DNA of 13,688 bases. Origin: Evtepia sp. (lineage in GTDB: Bacteria > Bacillota > Clostridia > Oscillospirales > Oscillospiraceae). Under the pieces are notes generated by a model, which saw nothing but the letters and a program-made list of their open reading frames with translations, ran no database searches and had not been told where the DNA came from. The stretch covers positions 1 to 13,688 of the forward strand of contig JAHHRP010000039.1 in assembly GCA_020025735.1 (NCBI GenBank), read 5' to 3'. Both the position numbers and the translations under genes were made by a program. This document shows positions 1 to 6,599 of the stretch, one piece after another. The stretch's first letter is position 1. Each line of letters starts with the position of its first letter.

Positions 1-339
1 GTCCTGAGGATGCAGGAATGTCCCTTGTCCCGCAGCGGGGAGAATGACCAGCACCAGAAGGATGGCGGCCAGCATCATCCAGCGGATGTTCTTCCGTTTT
101 CCGCGCCTTTTTCGGTCAAAGGGGGGATTCTCTGCCGGTGAGGCAGCGTACAATGGTGCTGACAAAGCGCTGTATTCTCGGTCAAAACGCGCCCTTGCGG
201 CAGTTACGTCGATGAGGTTTCCATCTCTTTTTTCACGGCGCTCTGCTTCCTCCAAGAGCTGTGTCAGCCGGGAGAAATCACTTTCCTCTTGGCTGAGGAG
301 ATCCGCCCGTAAAGCAGCATATAACGCGGTTGTGGTCAT
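1..339 (-). CDS. Probable anti-sigma-type single-pass membrane protein (N-terminal part, cut by window edge)
   Basis: The first 113 residues are visible and the rest lies beyond base 1. The N-terminal 80 or so residues are hydrophilic and rich in charged residues (for example QLLEEAERREKRDG), followed by a basic stretch (DRKRRGKRKN) and one hydrophobic segment at about residues 87-104 (MMLAAILLVLVILPAAG). This predicts a cytoplasmic N-terminus, one membrane pass and an outer C-terminal domain. That layout, directly downstream of an ECF-type sigma gene, is what is expected for a membrane-bound anti-sigma factor; the role is inferred from position and topology, as I recognise no specific anti-sigma motif. 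The ATG at 339 lies inside the 3' end of the sigma gene (62-base overlap) and has no clear ribosome binding site of its own. It overlaps the TGA of a 15-codon basic ORF (ATGA), so translation may depend on coupling. Confidence 0.6.
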   Translation of the reverse strand, partial: MTTTALYAALRADLLSQEESDFSRLTQLLEEAERREKRDGNLIDVTAARARFDREYSALSAPLYAASPAENPPFDRKRRGKRKNIRWMMLAAILLVLVILPAAGQGTFLHPQD

Positions 340-958
340 TTCTTTGGGGTCGCGTTCTTGCGTTTTCTGGGGGGCTTTTCCATCTCTCCTTCGCCTCCTT
401 TCCTTCGTGTTCGGCAGGAGCAGTGCCGTCCTCCCAGTGCTGCTGTGCCAGGGCAGTTTGGAGTTTTTTGCGGATTCGCTGCATCCGCTTCTGGCAGGCC
501 CAAAGAGAGCAGCCCAACTCTGCCGCCGTGTCATGGTAGCTCTTCCCTTCTATGGCGATTCGATGCAGCAGGAGCAGCTCTTCCGGTTTCAGAACCGTTC
601 GGATGAGTGCATAGGTTTCCTCCAGGGTGTCTTGTTGGGCTTCCTCCAGTGCCAGGATCGCGGCATTGGGGCTGGCTGGATCAATCCCCTCAGCCTCTAA
701 GGAGAGCAGCCGCTTGCGTCGAGTGGCCTGCGCCCGAAAATAGTGTAAGGTCTTATTTTTTGCGGTTTTCAGCAGCCATCGCTCCGGGTTTTCTGCCTGG
801 GACAATCCCTCCAGCTTCCCCAGGGCAGCAAGAAAGGTGTCCTGGACGATTTCCTCTGCAACATGAGGGTCTTTCACCACAGAGGCAGCATAATGGCAGA
901 GCTTGGGAAACCAGGTCTCATAGAGCTGCTGGAAAAAGTCCTCTTGCATTTGATCCAT
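278..958 (-). CDS. ECF-type sigma-70 family RNA polymerase sigma factor
   Basis: The product of 226 residues should direct RNA polymerase to a small regulon. An N-terminal region-2-like part (about residues 6-80) includes AEEIVQDTFLAAL, ending with NPERWLLKTAKNKTLHYFRA, typical of sigma region 2. A C-terminal region-4 helix-turn-helix (about residues 125-178) includes LLLLHRIAIEGKSYHDTAAELG and RMQRIRKKLQTAL. The ATG at 958 is chosen because AAAGGAAAG precedes it at good spacing and homology-like sequence begins there. The frame stays open upstream to 1183, but that extension reads through AT-rich intergenic DNA. The C-terminal 45 residues after the last helix look non-conserved and overlap the next gene by 62 bases. 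A one-base indel may have extended the frame, since typical ECF factors end near region 4. The overlap with a membrane-protein gene suggests the usual sigma/anti-sigma pair. Confidence 0.88.
   Translation of the reverse strand: MDQMQEDFFQQLYETWFPKLCHYAASVVKDPHVAEEIVQDTFLAALGKLEGLSQAENPERWLLKTAKNKTLHYFRAQATRRKRLLSLEAEGIDPASPNAAILALEEAQQDTLEETYALIRTVLKPEELLLLHRIAIEGKSYHDTAAELGCSLWACQKRMQRIRKKLQTALAQQHWEDGTAPAEHEGKEAKERWKSPPENARTRPQRNDHNRVICCFTGGSPQPRGK
336..383 (-). other. Nested 15-codon basic ORF at the sigma/anti-sigma junction
   Basis: An ATG at 383, preceded about 10 bases upstream by AAAGGAGG, opens the frame MEKPPRKRKNATPKK. It ends in a TGA overlapping the ATG of the next gene (ATGA). 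It lies in another frame within the tail of the sigma gene. It could be a coupling leader peptide. Alternatively it could be the true N-terminus of the next protein, split off by loss of one base in the A-rich stretch just before 339: adding one A there joins the two frames as ...ATPKEMTTTALY. I cannot choose between these from one sequence. Confidence 0.35.
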
Positions 959-1051
959 CTGTCTCTTTCCTTTATTACATCCCCAATATATAGGTGCCAA
1001 TAAAATTAAGTTTATAGCATCAGATAGGACAGAGCAAGTATAATTAAAAAT

Positions 1052-1073
1052 TTTTATAAAATATTTTATAAAA
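1052..1073. repeat. Perfect 22-bp AT palindrome in the divergent intergenic region
   Basis: Two copies of the self-complementary decamer TTTTATAAAA are separated by TA, so the whole 22 bases read the same on both strands. It sits in the 209-bp AT-rich gap between the sigma gene (minus strand, starts 958) and the lipoprotein pair (plus strand, starts 1168). It could be an operator, an UP-like element or a site extruding a cruciform. Low-complexity AT DNA makes chance palindromes more likely, so function is only inferred from position. I see no convincing -35/-10 pair for either gene in this gap. Confidence 0.6.
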
Positions 1074-1167
1074 TGTCCGCGCTCCATATTTTTTGGAATA
1101 TATAAATAGAAGGTGGGCCTGCCTCTATCTCTACAAAAGTAGACGAATAAAGAAAGGAATGGTATAA

Positions 1168-1602
1168 ATGAAAAAATGAACACTTAAAAATATTGCTGCA
1201 TTTGTTCTGGTAATAGGCGTGCTTGCTAGTTGCTTAGGAGCATCTGCCGCAAATATTTCTGGATCGTCAGATAATGTTCAAACAGTATCGGATGACAATA
1301 TCTTTCCCCTTGATTTAGAAATTGCCGAAGGTACAGCTACAGGGTCTCAGTTCACTCGAACGGTCGCTGTGACCAGTCGAAATGGAGATCGATTGAACTT
1401 CTGGGTTCATAACAGGGGGAATACAAATGTTGTCATTTCCATTGATAACAATGTTTCAAGAGTATTAGTGCCAGGCGAACAGGGGCATATCTATGTCAAA
1501 GCGGGATTCTTTACAAGAAACTACACTTGTAAGGTAGTACCTTCTCCCTTTGGAGGGTCTATTAACATTTCGTATAGAATTGCCCAAAGAGATATAGCAT
1601 AA
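1168..1602 (+). pseudogene. Small lipoprotein gene interrupted by in-frame TGA at codon 4
   Basis: The start ATG at 1168 has AAAGGAA upstream and reads MKK, then TGA at 1177-1179, then continues open in the same frame for 140 codons. The sequence after the TGA completes a lipoprotein signal peptide: TLKNIAAFVLVIGVLASC, with lipobox LASC and lipidation Cys at codon 22. The body (to codon 144) contains FWVHNRGN, VLVPGEQGHIY and a terminal SYRIAQRDIA. These line up with the next gene's product, so the two are paralogues. A TGG-to-TGA change (Trp) would restore the gene. As it stands, translation would need readthrough or a restart at a non-ATG codon such as GTG 1219, which would lose the basic signal start. 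Function is unknown; an envelope lipoprotein is expected. The gene is visibly richer in A+T than its paralogue. Recent nonsense mutation or sequencing error are both possible. Confidence 0.72.
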
Positions 1603-1669
1603 AGCAAAATTTATTTTAAGGGCAAGCTAGCATTGTTGAAGGAACTGTTTGGAAAGAAGGAATGATACC

Positions 1670-2074
1670 ATGAAACGTTGGCTTGTCGTTCTCCTGCTCT
1701 CCACCTGTCTGCTGCTGTCCGCCTGTCAGATGGCATCGACATCCTCTGTGCCTGAACCTGTTCCGGTCACGGAGCTGCAGCACGGAACCATTACAACCTC
1801 TGTTGATGGACAGATTTCCGGCGAGACATCCCCGGAAAACGGGGCGTGGCTGTTGCTCACCGTCCATAACGAGGGAGACAGTGGATTGCTGCTCACCGTG
1901 GGACGGGACACGGAACACGGGGTGGCCGTGGCCCCAGGGGAAACAGGTTGCCTCTCCCATTCTCTGGGCACGTTGTCCCACAGCTATGAGTTTCAGATCT
2001 ACCCAGCCAATCCCGGACAGACCTTGCAAGCGGCATATACGCTGACGCAAAGCACCATTTCGCCCGATGCCTGA
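1670..2074 (+). CDS. Small lipoprotein of unknown function, paralogue of the preceding gene
   Basis: The 134-residue product begins with a lipoprotein signal (MKRWLVVLLLSTCLLLSAC, lipobox LSAC, lipidated Cys19), so the mature protein should be tethered to the outer face of the membrane. After a Ser/Pro-rich linker (residues 20-35) comes a compact domain of about 95 residues with predicted beta strands. It includes LLTVHNEGDSG, VAVAPGETG, a Tyr-containing strand near residue 105 and AAYTLTQ near the end. The landmarks VHNxG, PGExG, Y, P, G and YxxxQ recur in the same order in the interrupted gene upstream. The ATG at 1670 is preferred over an in-frame start at 1649 because the latter would place charged residues before the signal, and AGAAGGAA lies just upstream of 1670. 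The gene is 67 bp from its paralogue and probably cotranscribed. I do not recognise the family. Confidence 0.8.
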   Translation: MKRWLVVLLLSTCLLLSACQMASTSSVPEPVPVTELQHGTITTSVDGQISGETSPENGAWLLLTVHNEGDSGLLLTVGRDTEHGVAVAPGETGCLSHSLGTLSHSYEFQIYPANPGQTLQAAYTLTQSTISPDA

Positions 2075-2086
2075 TACACAGTAAAA

Positions 2087-2131
2087 AACCTCCCCCGCAG
2101 CGTTCTCATTGGGAACGCCGCGGGGGAGGTT
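2087..2131. terminator. Strong bidirectional hairpin terminator
   Basis: AACCTCCCCCGC and GCGTTC pair with GAACGC and GCGGGGGAGGTT around the loop TCATTG, with one internal A/C mismatch. On the minus strand the stem is followed by a run of six T, making a classical intrinsic terminator for the small gene at 2147-2293. On the plus strand it closes the lipoprotein pair but has only a weak T tract. Confidence 0.88.
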
Positions 2132-2146
2132 CTGCTTGGGGCTTAC

Positions 2147-2293
2147 TTAGGTGCCAGCCTGACCGCCGTTGTTGCTGTTGCCGGCGTTGCCCAGCAGGCT
2201 GCTCTTATCGCTGACGCAGTCCTGGTTGCGGGACTTCTTCTGCTGGTTCTGGCTGCCCTGGTTGGAGGGCTTGTTTTCCTTTTTCTGAGACAT
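2147..2293 (-). CDS. Small hydrophilic protein, 48 residues, unknown function
   Basis: An excellent ribosome binding site (AAAGGAGATGGG) lies just before the ATG at 2293, and a strong terminator follows the TAA, so this is a convincing small gene. The product is very rich in Gln, Asn, Lys, Ser and Gly: it starts MSQKKENKPSNQGSQNQQKK and ends with an Asn/Gly-rich tail. It has one Cys and no hydrophobic segment, and is probably unstructured and cytoplasmic. Composition recalls small acid-soluble spore-type proteins of Firmicutes, but I see no signature of a named SASP family and do not assign one. It is transcribed away from the two-component operon, sharing the 186-bp upstream gap with it. Longer frames starting further upstream (to 2428) lack a better ribosome binding site and are not favoured. 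Confidence 0.65.
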   Translation of the reverse strand: MSQKKENKPSNQGSQNQQKKSRNQDCVSDKSSLLGNAGNSNNGGQAGT

Positions 2294-2356
2294 GATCCCA
2301 TCTCCTTTCCAATCGAGTTCTCCCTTACTATGCCCTCTTTTTCCCGTGGTATTCCC

Positions 2357-2385
2357 TTGACGGGGCGGAAAGTCCATGCAATAAT
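2357..2385 (+). promoter_or_regulatory. Sigma-A-type promoter of the two-component operon
   Basis: TTGACG (-35, five of six consensus bases) is followed after exactly 17 bp by AATAAT (-10, five of six). Transcription would begin near 2392, giving a leader of about 88 nt. The leader can form a small hairpin (GCAGGG with CCCTGC, about 2392-2415) before the response regulator start. Confidence 0.72.
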
Positions 2386-2479
2386 GGGCTGGCAGGGAGA
2401 TTTTCGCCCCTGCACATGATTTGTTCAAAAAATTTGGTATGCGAAGCCTATTATGATTTTACGGAAAGCAGGTGTCCTC

Positions 2480-3166
2480 ATGGGAAGAAAAGTACTGATC
2501 GTGGAGGATGAGAGCAACATTGCCGAGCTGATTAACCTCTATTTGAAAAAAGAAGGGTATGAGACCATGGTCGCCGCCGATGGCGGTAAGGCGCTGGAGA
2601 TCTATCGTCTCTTCCGCCCGGACCTGGTGCTGCTGGATATTATGTTGCCAGTGATGGATGGTTGGGCTGTGTGCGCCAAGATCCGCGAGACCGATAAAAC
2701 TCCGATCATCATGCTCACCGCCAAGGGCGAGACCATCGACAAAGTGGCCGGATTGGAAATGGGCGCCGATGACTACATGGTAAAGCCCTTTGAAATGAAA
2801 GAACTCCTGGCCAGAGTCCACGCGGTCCTGCGCCGCCTGTGCGGGGACGAGGCAAAGACGCGTCGACTTACCTTCGATGGCATGGTCATCAATTTAGATT
2901 CCTACGAGTTGGAGGTCCGGGGAAAGCGAGTGGACACCCCGCCCAAGGAACTGGAGTTGCTCTTCCACCTGGCATCCTCCCCCAACCGGGTGTTCACCCG
3001 CAACCAGCTGCTGGATGAGGTGTGGGGATTTGACTACTTTGGCGATTCCCGGACCGTCGATGTACACATTAAGCGGCTGCGGGAAAAACTAGAAGGTGTT
3101 AGTGAGCAATGGTCCCTGAAAACCGTTTGGGGTGTGGGCTATAAGTTTGAACTGCACAACGGATAA
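2480..3166 (+). CDS. OmpR/PhoB-family response regulator
   Basis: The 228-residue cytoplasmic transcription factor should be phosphorylated by the kinase encoded next to it. The receiver domain (residues 3-118) shows the acidic pair E9/D10, phosphoacceptor D53 in LLDIMLP, T80 in MLTAKGE and K102 in VKPF. The C-terminal winged-helix domain (about 130-228) contains FDGMVINLDSYELEV, LLFHLASSPNRVFTRNQLLDEVWG and SRTVDVHIKRLREKL, as in OmpR/PhoB proteins. The ATG at 2480 is chosen because the receiver begins directly (MGRKVLIVEDE) and AGGTG precedes it. An upstream in-frame ATG at 2453 would add nine residues with a poor ribosome binding site. The gene ends 2 bp before the kinase gene. The regulon cannot be read from the sequence; the nearby lipoproteins, SLH peptidase and importer are candidates by proximity only. 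Confidence 0.95.
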   Translation: MGRKVLIVEDESNIAELINLYLKKEGYETMVAADGGKALEIYRLFRPDLVLLDIMLPVMDGWAVCAKIRETDKTPIIMLTAKGETIDKVAGLEMGADDYMVKPFEMKELLARVHAVLRRLCGDEAKTRRLTFDGMVINLDSYELEVRGKRVDTPPKELELLFHLASSPNRVFTRNQLLDEVWGFDYFGDSRTVDVHIKRLREKLEGVSEQWSLKTVWGVGYKFELHNG

Positions 3167-3168
3167 CC

Positions 3169-4647
3169 ATGAAAAAGACAAAGAGTATGTACCTGCGCCA
3201 GGTTACGGTGCTGCTAGGACTCATTGCCCTGTGTATGGTGCTGCTGGGCGCTGGTTTTTTTACCCTGTCCTATCGCTACCAGATCCGGGAGATTAAGACC
3301 TCTTTGGAACGTAACGCCGGCGTCATTTCCAACTATGCCAATGCGGTCATCACCAAGGGGGACTCTTTGGGCAGTGAGGATTTTATCAATTACATCCGCT
3401 CGGCAGTGCTGCTCACCAACACCACCGTGCTGGTGTGCAGCACTGAGGGAGAGATCCTATGTGCCGCTGGGGCCAACCTGGACCGGGAAATCTTTAACTT
3501 GCCCCAGCAAGAACTGCGGGTACCCACTTGGGCGGTGAATCAGCTGCTCAAAAGCAGAGAATACAGTGGCATGACTACGTTTAACCAGCTTCTCGAGGGG
3601 CGCTGCTATGTCACGGGTCAAATTATTTCGCCCTTAGTTCATAATCTCTCCACTGGAGAGCTGATGGCATCGGGGATCCCCGCAGGAATTCTATTTGTGG
3701 CAGCCGATGCCTCAACAGTGATGGACTTTTTGAAGAATACGTTCCAACTGTTCTTTGTTACTGCTGTGGCGGTGCTGCTGATTTCTCTGGTGATCTGCTC
3801 CATTACCGTGCAGAGGTTGGTGGACCCATTGAAAGGTATGTGTGCGTTTGCCCATAAGTTCGCTCACGGTGAGGTGGATACCCGCATTACAGAATATGTG
3901 AATCGCAGCGATGAGATCGGTGAGTTGGCTGCGGCATTTAACGCAATGGCAGATTCTCTGGCGCAGGCCGAGAAGAAACGCAGCGAGTTCGTCGCCAATG
4001 TTTCTCACGAACTGAAGACACCCATGACCACCATTGCTGGCTTTGCCGATGGCATCTTGGATGGGACGATCCCGCCGGGAAAAGAGCGGGAGTCTCTGCA
4101 AGTGATTTCCTCCGAGACCCGACGGTTGTCCCGGCTGGTGCGGCGGATGCTGGAGTTGTCCCGGATGCAATCTTCTGAGCGGGTAGCTGCACAAGAGCAG
4201 TTTGACGCGGCAGAGGTTCTGCTGCGAGTACTGGTGAGCTTGGAGGCTAAGATCACCGAAAAGGAGCTGGATGTGCAGACCCAGTTGCCGGATGGTCCTG
4301 TCATGGTTTGGGGTGACCCAGATGCAGTGACCCAGGTGTGCTATAACCTGCTGGACAATGCGGTGAAGTTTTCTGTCCCTGGCGGCAAGCTCACCTTGAA
4401 GATTGCCACCAAGGGCGGCAAGGCATACATTGCCATTGGCAACGAGGGAGAAACCATCCCGCCACAACAGCTGAGCCACATCTTTGATCGATTCCACAAG
4501 GCAGACTCCTCTCGATCCACCCACAAAGATGGGGTGGGACTGGGATTGTATATCGTCAAAACGCTCTTGAACACCTACAAAGAGGATATCACCGTTACTA
4601 GTCAGGACGGATTCACAGAGTTTACGTTTACCCTCTCGGAGGTGTGA
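3169..4647 (+). CDS. Membrane sensor histidine kinase (HAMP, HisKA, HATPase)
   Basis: The 492-residue kinase has a first membrane segment at about residues 12-34. An outer sensor domain of about 150 residues follows, with no strong family signature seen. A second membrane segment lies at about 188-212, then a HAMP linker (about 213-265). The HisKA box is FVANVSHELKTPMTT, with phosphorylated H280. The ATPase domain has an N box (YNLLDNAVKFS, N393 and N397), a G1-like motif GNEGETIP, an F box (HIFDRFHKAD) and a G2 box (GVGLGLYIVK, about 455-464). All catalytic landmarks are present, so it should be active. The ATG at 3169 lies 2 bp after the response-regulator stop; the pair is one operon, possibly translationally coupled. 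The topology resembles ResE/WalK-type kinases without a PAS domain after HAMP. The stimulus is unknown. Confidence 0.95.
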   Translation: MKKTKSMYLRQVTVLLGLIALCMVLLGAGFFTLSYRYQIREIKTSLERNAGVISNYANAVITKGDSLGSEDFINYIRSAVLLTNTTVLVCSTEGEILCAAGANLDREIFNLPQQELRVPTWAVNQLLKSREYSGMTTFNQLLEGRCYVTGQIISPLVHNLSTGELMASGIPAGILFVAADASTVMDFLKNTFQLFFVTAVAVLLISLVICSITVQRLVDPLKGMCAFAHKFAHGEVDTRITEYVNRSDEIGELAAAFNAMADSLAQAEKKRSEFVANVSHELKTPMTTIAGFADGILDGTIPPGKERESLQVISSETRRLSRLVRRMLELSRMQSSERVAAQEQFDAAEVLLRVLVSLEAKITEKELDVQTQLPDGPVMVWGDPDAVTQVCYNLLDNAVKFSVPGGKLTLKIATKGGKAYIAIGNEGETIPPQQLSHIFDRFHKADSSRSTHKDGVGLGLYIVKTLLNTYKEDITVTSQDGFTEFTFTLSEV

Positions 4648-4655
4648 GCAGACCG

Positions 4656-4684
4656 AAACGGGGCCAAAATATGGCTCCGTTTTT
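4656..4684 (+). terminator. Intrinsic terminator of the two-component operon
   Basis: AAACGG-G-GCCA pairs with TGGC-T-CCGTTT around AAATA, followed by a short T tract (CCGTTTTTCG). It begins 9 bp after the kinase stop codon. Confidence 0.8.
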
Positions 4685-4700
4685 CGATCGATTAAAAGAG

Positions 4701-4734
4701 AACACGGGGGATTGCATGGGCAATCTCCCGTGTT
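4701..4734 (-). terminator. Terminator hairpin of the SLH/C39 gene
   Basis: AACACGGG and GATTGC pair with GCAATC and CCCGTGTT with a 3-4 base loop and one G/T bulge pair. Read on the minus strand it is followed by CTCTTTTAAT, so it most likely ends the gene whose stop is at 4758. Together with the hairpin at 4656 it insulates the two convergent units. Confidence 0.75.
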
Positions 4735-4757
4735 TCTGTAGAGAAAGAATTTTTCAT

Positions 4758-6416
4758 TTATCGCAGAACCATGCCAACCTGGCGCTCATTCCAGATGGCT
4801 TCAAAGGTCTTGGCATCTTTCCAATATTGGTGAACTTCCCCGCGGTTATAGTAGTTATACGGATCAGAGATGAAATAACCTTTCTCTGGATCATAGCCAC
4901 ACACGAGAACTGCGTGGTTATTGCTTACCAGACGCTGAGGGGTGCCCTCAATCTGATATGTGCGGTAGTTGGGTTTCTCCCACCAAAGAGTCATATAGGC
5001 GACGACACTGTTGCCTGCCAGCAATTCACGCTGTAAGTCAGTGACAGAAGCACCACGGAAGTCAGCGCAGACGGGCTGACCGTTACAATAGGTGTTAGAA
5101 TACTCTGCCAGTTTGGCCGGATAGATGGTGGTACGAGTGCGTTTGGAAGGGTCTGGGACGTAAGGGGAACCCACAAATCCCTTCTCAGGATTGGTCCTGT
5201 GGCGAGGTAGATTGTCCAGAAATTGTTTCAGCGGCACTTTGGTGGCATAGCCCTTGGCTTGCAGGCCCATGAGGGTAGAGACCGCTTCGCAGCCAACCCA
5301 GGCATAGATGTTGTCGATTTGGCTGAGATACGGTACGTTGGGAATCTGATAGGAGGCAGAGAGGCGGGTCAAGGCACCAGAGCTGTCGGCACGGAATGCG
5401 CCAAAGGTAATGTTCAGGGCCAACTTGCCGTATTGATCGACATAATAAAGCTGTTTACCGACATCGTGAAAACCGGGATGGAAGGTCATAGAAGCCAGGT
5501 CTATGTCGGACCAGCCTTCTCCACTCCCGTTGACAGTGGGGGCGTGAGAGACGGCAGCTTCCACTATGGTAGTGCCTGCCCAATGGGAGGCAGTCATATC
5601 TGAGAATATTCCCAGTGAGAGCAATTTGTTGGCCTGTTCTGCATCCCCAGATCGGCCTAACATCCGGTTGATGACGGTGCAGGCCTCTGCACGGGAAAGA
5701 CCGTTGTCTGGGCGGAAGGTGCCGTCAGGATAGCCGTTGATCCAGCCCTGACTGGCGGCAGCACTGATCTGATTGGCAGCCCAATGACTCGCAGGGACAT
5801 CAGGGAAGGCAGCTGTCCCTTGTGCCTGTGGTTTTACGCGGATGAGCAGATCCACAAACTCTGCCCGCGTAATGACATCACCGGGCCGGAAATGGCTCCC
5901 ATTGTCAAACAAACCAAGAGCACATAGGGCTTGTACCGATTTGGCATACCACTGGCTGTTGGGTACGTCGGTGTAGGAGCAGCTGCCAGTGCCGCTGTCT
6001 GGCGCGGCCAGCAGACGGTAGACCACTTGCGCTGCTTGTGCTCTGGTCAGCTGCTTGCCTGGCTGGAAAGCTCTTTGGGGAAAGCCCTCCATGTACTTCA
6101 CATGCTCCTGACGCAGCGGAGGTCCTTCTGGGATCTCCACAGGAGGAGGTGGAACGGGATCGCTGACGGGAGGCTTTTCCGGGACGGGGGTATCAGGAGA
6201 AGGAGGCTCCGCAGGTGGGGTCTGTGGTGGGATATCAGAAGCTGGGGGGACTTCTGTGGGTGGTGTTTGGTCTAAGGTTTCTTCCGACACAGATGGTTGT
6301 ACAGGGATAGAATCTTCCTGGGTGGAAGTGCTTCCTTCTGCCGCCAGGATGGGGGAAGCCACCGACAATAGAGATAGGACCAAGGCTATGGCCCCAGTGA
6401 ACAATCGTTTTCTCAT
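4758..6416 (-). CDS. Secreted SLH-domain protein with C39-like cysteine peptidase domain
   Basis: The 552-residue product should be exported and held on the cell surface. It has a signal peptide (residues 1-26, ending SPILAAEG), then a Pro-rich linker (about 37-100). Three SLH repeats follow, at about 105-138, 147-195 and 203-255 (the third contains GYPDGTFRPDNGLSRAEA), with a degenerate fourth copy at about 271-291. The C-terminal domain (about 358-552) resembles peptidase family C39-like proteins: VPYLSQ, nucleophile C376 in VGCEAVS, H501 in NNHAVLVCGYD and D518 in ISDPYN, so a catalytic Cys/His/Asp set is complete. SLH repeats usually bind pyruvylated secondary wall polymers. A peptide-cleaving or wall-linked role is inferred; the substrate is unknown. 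The ATG at 6416 starts the signal peptide; a longer frame to 6500 would include the promoter. Confidence 0.9.
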   Translation of the reverse strand: MRKRLFTGAIALVLSLLSVASPILAAEGSTSTQEDSIPVQPSVSEETLDQTPPTEVPPASDIPPQTPPAEPPSPDTPVPEKPPVSDPVPPPPVEIPEGPPLRQEHVKYMEGFPQRAFQPGKQLTRAQAAQVVYRLLAAPDSGTGSCSYTDVPNSQWYAKSVQALCALGLFDNGSHFRPGDVITRAEFVDLLIRVKPQAQGTAAFPDVPASHWAANQISAAASQGWINGYPDGTFRPDNGLSRAEACTVINRMLGRSGDAEQANKLLSLGIFSDMTASHWAGTTIVEAAVSHAPTVNGSGEGWSDIDLASMTFHPGFHDVGKQLYYVDQYGKLALNITFGAFRADSSGALTRLSASYQIPNVPYLSQIDNIYAWVGCEAVSTLMGLQAKGYATKVPLKQFLDNLPRHRTNPEKGFVGSPYVPDPSKRTRTTIYPAKLAEYSNTYCNGQPVCADFRGASVTDLQRELLAGNSVVAYMTLWWEKPNYRTYQIEGTPQRLVSNNHAVLVCGYDPEKGYFISDPYNYYNRGEVHQYWKDAKTFEAIWNERQVGMVLR

Positions 6417-6485
6417 AGGGAAGGTTCCTCTCTTTCTTCGTATTAAGCAATAGAATTTGGTGTGTCCATAAAAACAATTTATTAC

Positions 6486-6514
6486 ATTATAAAACCTCAA
6501 AAAAGGTTCGTCAA
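6486..6514 (-). promoter_or_regulatory. Near-consensus promoter of the SLH/C39 gene, with spacer inverted repeat
   Basis: Read on the minus strand: TTGACG, 17 bp, TATAAT. The -10 is perfect and the -35 has one mismatch. The spacer contains AACCT-N6-AGGTT, an inverted repeat that could be bound by a dimeric regulator that would block or remodel the promoter. The leader to the ATG is about 60 nt. Confidence 0.8.
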
Positions 6515-6544
6515 CCCAAAGAAAAGACCATCAGGGCGACAAAA

Positions 6545-6596
6545 GTCCCCCTGAGCACCGCACAAAATGAGGCGGTTCAATACCCTCAGGGGGGAC
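6545..6596 (-). terminator. Terminator of the ABC importer operon
   Basis: A long stem starts 4 bp after the last importer stop codon. GTCCCCCTGAG pairs with CTCAGGGGGGAC, and inside the loop ACCGC pairs with GCGGT. On the minus strand the stem is followed by TTTTGT. The two-tier hairpin is unusually large but fits a rho-independent terminator. Confidence 0.85.
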
Positions 6597-6599
6597 GAG

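Noticed and set aside
44..993. Plus-strand open frames opposite the sigma and anti-sigma genes
   Set aside because: They are antisense to supported genes, lack ribosome binding sites and show no domain-like sequence.
1177..1179. TGA as a selenocysteine codon
   Set aside because: It lies in the n-region of a lipoprotein signal peptide where selenocysteine has no role, and no convincing SECIS-like hairpin follows it directly.
278..1183. Longer sigma factor starting near 1183
   Set aside because: The extra N-terminal 75 residues translate AT-rich intergenic DNA, while ATG 958 has a good ribosome binding site and begins family-like sequence.
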